Source: Paracerasibacillus soli
Lineage (GTDB): Bacteria > Bacillota > Bacilli > Bacillales > Amphibacillaceae
NCBI RefSeq assembly: GCF_034006335.1
Contig: NZ_JAWDIQ010000003.1
Reading direction: 5' to 3' (one strand)
Length of the DNA: 64,000 nt
How positions within the stretch are numbered: position 1 is the stretch's first letter; each line of letters begins with the position of its first letter. Below, piece after piece: positions 60,839 to 64,000 of this stretch. Made by a program: the position numbers and the translations under genes. The notes beneath the pieces were generated by a model. It had not been told where the DNA came from. It did no database searches and saw only the letters and a program-made list of their open reading frames with translations.

Positions 60839-62740
60839 TCATATTTCCATCGGTTCATTCCCTACTTTTGCAATCCGTCCATGTTCGATATATACAAGTA
60901 ATATAGAGACATCAGAAGGATTTACCCCTGAAATACGGGATGCTTGCCCAACTGATAATGGGCGGATTTCTTTCAGCTTTTGTTTTGCTTCCGTAGCAAG
61001 TCCACTAATCACATCATAATCAATGTTTCTTGGAATCTTTTTATCTTCCATTTTCAACATGCGACTTACTTGTTCCGTTGCTTTTTTAATATAACCTTCA
61101 TACTTCACTTGAATTTCTACTTGTTCTTTTACGTCAGTTGGTAAATCCTCAACATTATCGATGACTGTTTCCAATAATGCATATGAAACTTCAGGACGTT
61201 TTAATAAATCAAGTGCTCTTATCGCATCTTTTAACGGCGTTCCATTTACGGATGAGAGCATATTTTGTACTTGTTCAGTTGGCTTTATAATCATCTTATA
61301 AAGTCGTTTCTTTTCCGCTTCAATTTGCTGCTTTTTCATTTGAAAGTTTGCATAACGTTCATCAGAAATTAAACCTAATTCATAACCAATATCCGTTAAA
61401 CGTAAATCAGCATTATCATGACGCAATAATAAACGATATTCTGCTCGGGAGGTTAGTAAACGATATGGCTCTGCAGTTCCCTTTGTAATCAAATCGTCAA
61501 TCAATACCCCGATATACGCTTGAGAACGGTCTAAAATAACTGGATCTTTTCCAAATATCTTAGCCGCAGCATTAATTCCAGCCATAATACCTTGGGCAGC
61601 AGCTTCTTCATAACCAGATGTACCATTAATTTGACCTGCAGTATATAAACCTGGAATTTCCTTTGTTTCTAATGTTGGCCATAATTGTGTTGGTACAACC
61701 GCATCATATTCAATCGCATATCCCGGACGCATAATTTCAGCCTTTTCAAGTCCTGGTACAGAATGGACAATTTCATGCTGTACCGATTCTGGTAATGAAG
61801 TAGATAGTCCTTGTACGTATACTTCTTCCGTGTCACGGCCTTCTGGCTCCAAAAATACTTGATGGCGTGGCTTATCATGGAATCGCACTATCTTGTCTTC
61901 AATAGATGGGCAATAGCGTGGCCCTGTACCCCGTTTAGCACCTGAATACATCGCAGATAAACCTAAATTTTCATTAATTATTTTATGCGTAAATTCATTT
62001 GTGTGCGTTAACCAACACGGAATTTGATCTGTAATAAATTCTGTCGTTTCATATGAGAATCCTTGAGGCTTTTCATCACCTGGTTGTTCCTCAGCTTTTG
62101 AATAATCAATGGTATGACTATTTACACGTGGAGGTGTACCTGTTTTAAAACGAACAAGATCAAATCCTAGTTTTTCAAGGTTTTCTGATAGTTTTACAGA
62201 AGGACGTTGGTTGTTTGGTCCACTTTCATATTCCAAATCGCCCATCAACACTTTTCCACGCATGAATGTCCCTGTTGTTACAATGACAGCTTCTGCACGA
62301 TATTCTGCATGTGTTTCCGTCACAACACCCTTACAAATACCATCTTCAACTATTAATTCATCCACCATTCCTTGACGTAGCGTAATATTCTCTTCAGTTT
62401 CAATTAGCTTTTTCATTTCTTTTATATAAATTGGCTTATCTGCCTGTGCTCGCAACGCTTGAACAGCTGGGCCCTTTCGCGTATTTAACATTCGCATTTG
62501 AATATATGATTTATCGATTACTTTCCCCATTACACCACCAAGTGCATCTATTTCTCGAACGACAATCCCTTTGGCGGGACCACCTATAGATGGGTTACAT
62601 GGCATGTAGGCAATCATATCCAAATTTAAGGTTAACATTAACGTTTTTGCACCCATTCTTGCTGCAGCAAGCCCCGCTTCACAACCAGCGTGCCCTGCAC
62701 CGATAACAATGACATCATAATGTCCTGCATGATAACCCAT
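60839..62740 (-). CDS. mnmG: tRNA uridine-5-carboxymethylaminomethyl synthesis protein MnmG (GidA)
   Basis: FAD-dependent partner of MnmE in wobble-uridine modification. FAD motif VIGAGHAGCEAGLAAAR near residue 12, the catalytic-region CNPSIGGPAKG, and the GidA signature GTGPRYCPSIEDKIVRF. C-terminal helical MnmE-binding domain from NIDYDVISGLATEAKQKLKE. 633 residues, intact. It lies 75 bases after mnmE. Confidence 0.97.
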   Translation of the reverse strand: MGYHAGHYDVIVIGAGHAGCEAGLAAARMGAKTLMLTLNLDMIAYMPCNPSIGGPAKGIVVREIDALGGVMGKVIDKSYIQMRMLNTRKGPAVQALRAQADKPIYIKEMKKLIETEENITLRQGMVDELIVEDGICKGVVTETHAEYRAEAVIVTTGTFMRGKVLMGDLEYESGPNNQRPSVKLSENLEKLGFDLVRFKTGTPPRVNSHTIDYSKAEEQPGDEKPQGFSYETTEFITDQIPCWLTHTNEFTHKIINENLGLSAMYSGAKRGTGPRYCPSIEDKIVRFHDKPRHQVFLEPEGRDTEEVYVQGLSTSLPESVQHEIVHSVPGLEKAEIMRPGYAIEYDAVVPTQLWPTLETKEIPGLYTAGQINGTSGYEEAAAQGIMAGINAAAKIFGKDPVILDRSQAYIGVLIDDLITKGTAEPYRLLTSRAEYRLLLRHDNADLRLTDIGYELGLISDERYANFQMKKQQIEAEKKRLYKMIIKPTEQVQNMLSSVNGTPLKDAIRALDLLKRPEVSYALLETVIDNVEDLPTDVKEQVEIQVKYEGYIKKATEQVSRMLKMEDKKIPRNIDYDVISGLATEAKQKLKEIRPLSVGQASRISGVNPSDVSILLVYIEHGRIAKVGNEPMEI

Positions 62741-62815
62741 ATTCCTTCATTCCTTTCATTATCATTGTCTATTTTTAGCAGCACTATATTTTTACATAGC
62801 TACTGCTATTCCTTT

Positions 62816-64000
62816 CTACTTTCCAAGGCAAAATTGAGAAAACAATTGGTCAATTAATGCATCACTTGCCGTGTCTCCCACTATTTCACCTAAAAATTCC
62901 CACGTACGTGTCACATCTATTTGTACAATATCTAATGGCATACCCATTTCTAAACTTGTCGTCGCATCTTCCAATGCTTGCTTTGCTTGTTTTAACAACT
63001 GGATATGGCGGGCATTAGAAACATATGTCATATCACCTGACTCTATTTCCCCTGCGAAGAACGTATTTGCAATAGCTGTTTCTAACTCTTCAATACCTTT
63101 ATCTTCAATAAGCGAAGTAGTGATCAATGTGCGACCCTCCGCAAGCATATTTACTTCATCTAAATCTAGTTGTTGCTTCAAATCAGTTTTATTTATGATA
63201 ACAATATATTGCAAGCCTGTAATTGCCTCAAATAGCTGCTTATCATCTTCTGTTAAAGGTTCATTATAATTTAACACGAATAAAATTAAATCCGCTTCTT
63301 GTAAAACCTTTCGGGAACGTTCTACCCCAATTTTTTCAACGAGGTCTTCCGTCTCCCTAATACCTGCCGTATCCACCAATTTTAATGGAACGCCTCTGAC
63401 GTTAACATATTCCTCAATGACATCACGTGTTGTGCCTGGCACATCTGTTACAATCGCTTTGTTTTCTTGTACAAGTGCGTTCAACAAGGAAGACTTTCCG
63501 ACGTTTGGCCTACCAATAATCGCGGTCGATAATCCTTCTCTTAATATTTTACCCTGTTTAGCTACACGTAATAACTCCTCGATATGATCATGAACTTCTT
63601 TTGTCTTTTCCCGCATCAATTCATGTGACATTTCCTCTACATCGTCATACTCTGGGTAATCAATATTTACCTCTACATGGGCAATTGTTTCTAATAACTC
63701 CTGTCGATACTTTTGAATTAAACGGGACAATCTACCGTCCATTTGTCCTAACGCGACATTCATTGCCTTATCTGTCTTGGCACGGATTAAATCCATTACT
63801 GCTTCAGCTTGCGATAAATCTATACGCCCATTTAAAAAAGCACGCTTTGTAAATTCACCAGGATCTGCAAGTCGTGCACCATTTGCTAAGGTTAATTCTA
63901 AAATACGATTTACTGCCACTAATCCGCCATGGCAGTTTATTTCTACGACATCTTCTCGCGTGAATGTTTTCGGTGCACGCATGACAGAGACCATCACTTC
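62816..64000 (-). CDS. mnmE: tRNA modification GTPase MnmE, C-terminal ~395 residues (runs off right edge)
   Basis: The N-terminal tetrahydrofolate-binding domain is only partly present (TREDVVEINCHGGLVAVNRI). The GTPase motifs are complete: GRPNVGKSSLLNAL, GTTRD, DTAGIRET and NKTD. The protein ends FCLGK with the catalytic C-x-G-K cysteine. The start lies beyond the window. Works with MnmG downstream. Confidence 0.97.
   Translation of the reverse strand, partial: EVMVSVMRAPKTFTREDVVEINCHGGLVAVNRILELTLANGARLADPGEFTKRAFLNGRIDLSQAEAVMDLIRAKTDKAMNVALGQMDGRLSRLIQKYRQELLETIAHVEVNIDYPEYDDVEEMSHELMREKTKEVHDHIEELLRVAKQGKILREGLSTAIIGRPNVGKSSLLNALVQENKAIVTDVPGTTRDVIEEYVNVRGVPLKLVDTAGIRETEDLVEKIGVERSRKVLQEADLILFVLNYNEPLTEDDKQLFEAITGLQYIVIINKTDLKQQLDLDEVNMLAEGRTLITTSLIEDKGIEELETAIANTFFAGEIESGDMTYVSNARHIQLLKQAKQALEDATTSLEMGMPLDIVQIDVTRTWEFLGEIVGDTASDALIDQLFSQFCLGK

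Noticed and set aside
1..64000. tRNA or rRNA genes
   Set aside because: I saw no cloverleaf-like or rRNA-like segments on either strand, though a covariance-model scan would be decisive.

Overview
The window looks like a chromosome segment of a low-GC member of the Bacillaceae (Bacillales). The right half has the gene order found just left of the replication origin in Bacillus and its relatives: mnmE, mnmG, rsmG, noc, parA, parB, a DUF554 gene, yyaC, a YkvI-like gene, a DUF951 gene, ychF, rpsF, ssb, rpsR, yybS, gdpP, rplI, dnaB, purA, walR, walK, yycH, yycI, walJ, htrA. Nearly all lie on the minus strand, co-directional with leftward replication. oriC should be a few kb beyond the right edge. 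Genus is not resolved; Oceanobacillus/Virgibacillus-type bacteria are plausible (inference).

Layout. 1-16.6 kb is an accessory defence island. It holds a Hachiman/AbpAB-like nuclease-helicase pair that runs off the left edge, a PD-(D/E)XK endonuclease, a decayed HsdR remnant, a type I restriction-modification operon (hsdM-hsdS-hsdR), a fragment of a replication-relaxation-like gene, a three-gene short type II CBASS operon (nucleotide cyclase, E2-like protein, two-helix membrane effector), a phospholipase-D-like protein and an unrecognised gene fragment. The island abuts the 3' end of rlmH, the site used by SCC-type elements. 17-34 kb is housekeeping and accessory core: a globin-coupled chemoreceptor, GNAT, deoxyribosyltransferase-like, DUF2785, NupC, cidR-cidA-cidB, three paralogous secreted proteins that share an unrecognised domain, DacB, Pit/YkaA, an ABC exporter and DoxX. 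34-53 kb is the htrA-to-yyaC core block. 53-64 kb is the chromosome-segregation and tRNA-modification block, with two parS sites and an ISL3-family element inserted between noc and the noc terminator.

The most important technical point is that about half of the genes, including essential ones (walK, dnaB, ssb), carry single-base frameshifts. Many are in homopolymers, at roughly one every 2-3 kb. The simplest reading is uncorrected long-read indels, not mass pseudogenisation. I annotate the reconstructed gene spans and say where the frame breaks. Only the 3.3-4.2 kb HsdR remnant, with repeated sense-to-stop changes, looks convincingly decayed.

Other structure: two MITE-like GC-rich elements with shared terminal inverted repeats; a family of AGAACCGTCCC hairpin repeats confined to 20.8-26.9 kb; a DnaA-box cluster in the htrA/doxX gap; one Noc-binding-site match; a parS site inside a 40-bp palindrome; and an inverted PurBox pair over the purA promoter. 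I saw no rRNA or tRNA genes and no CRISPR array.
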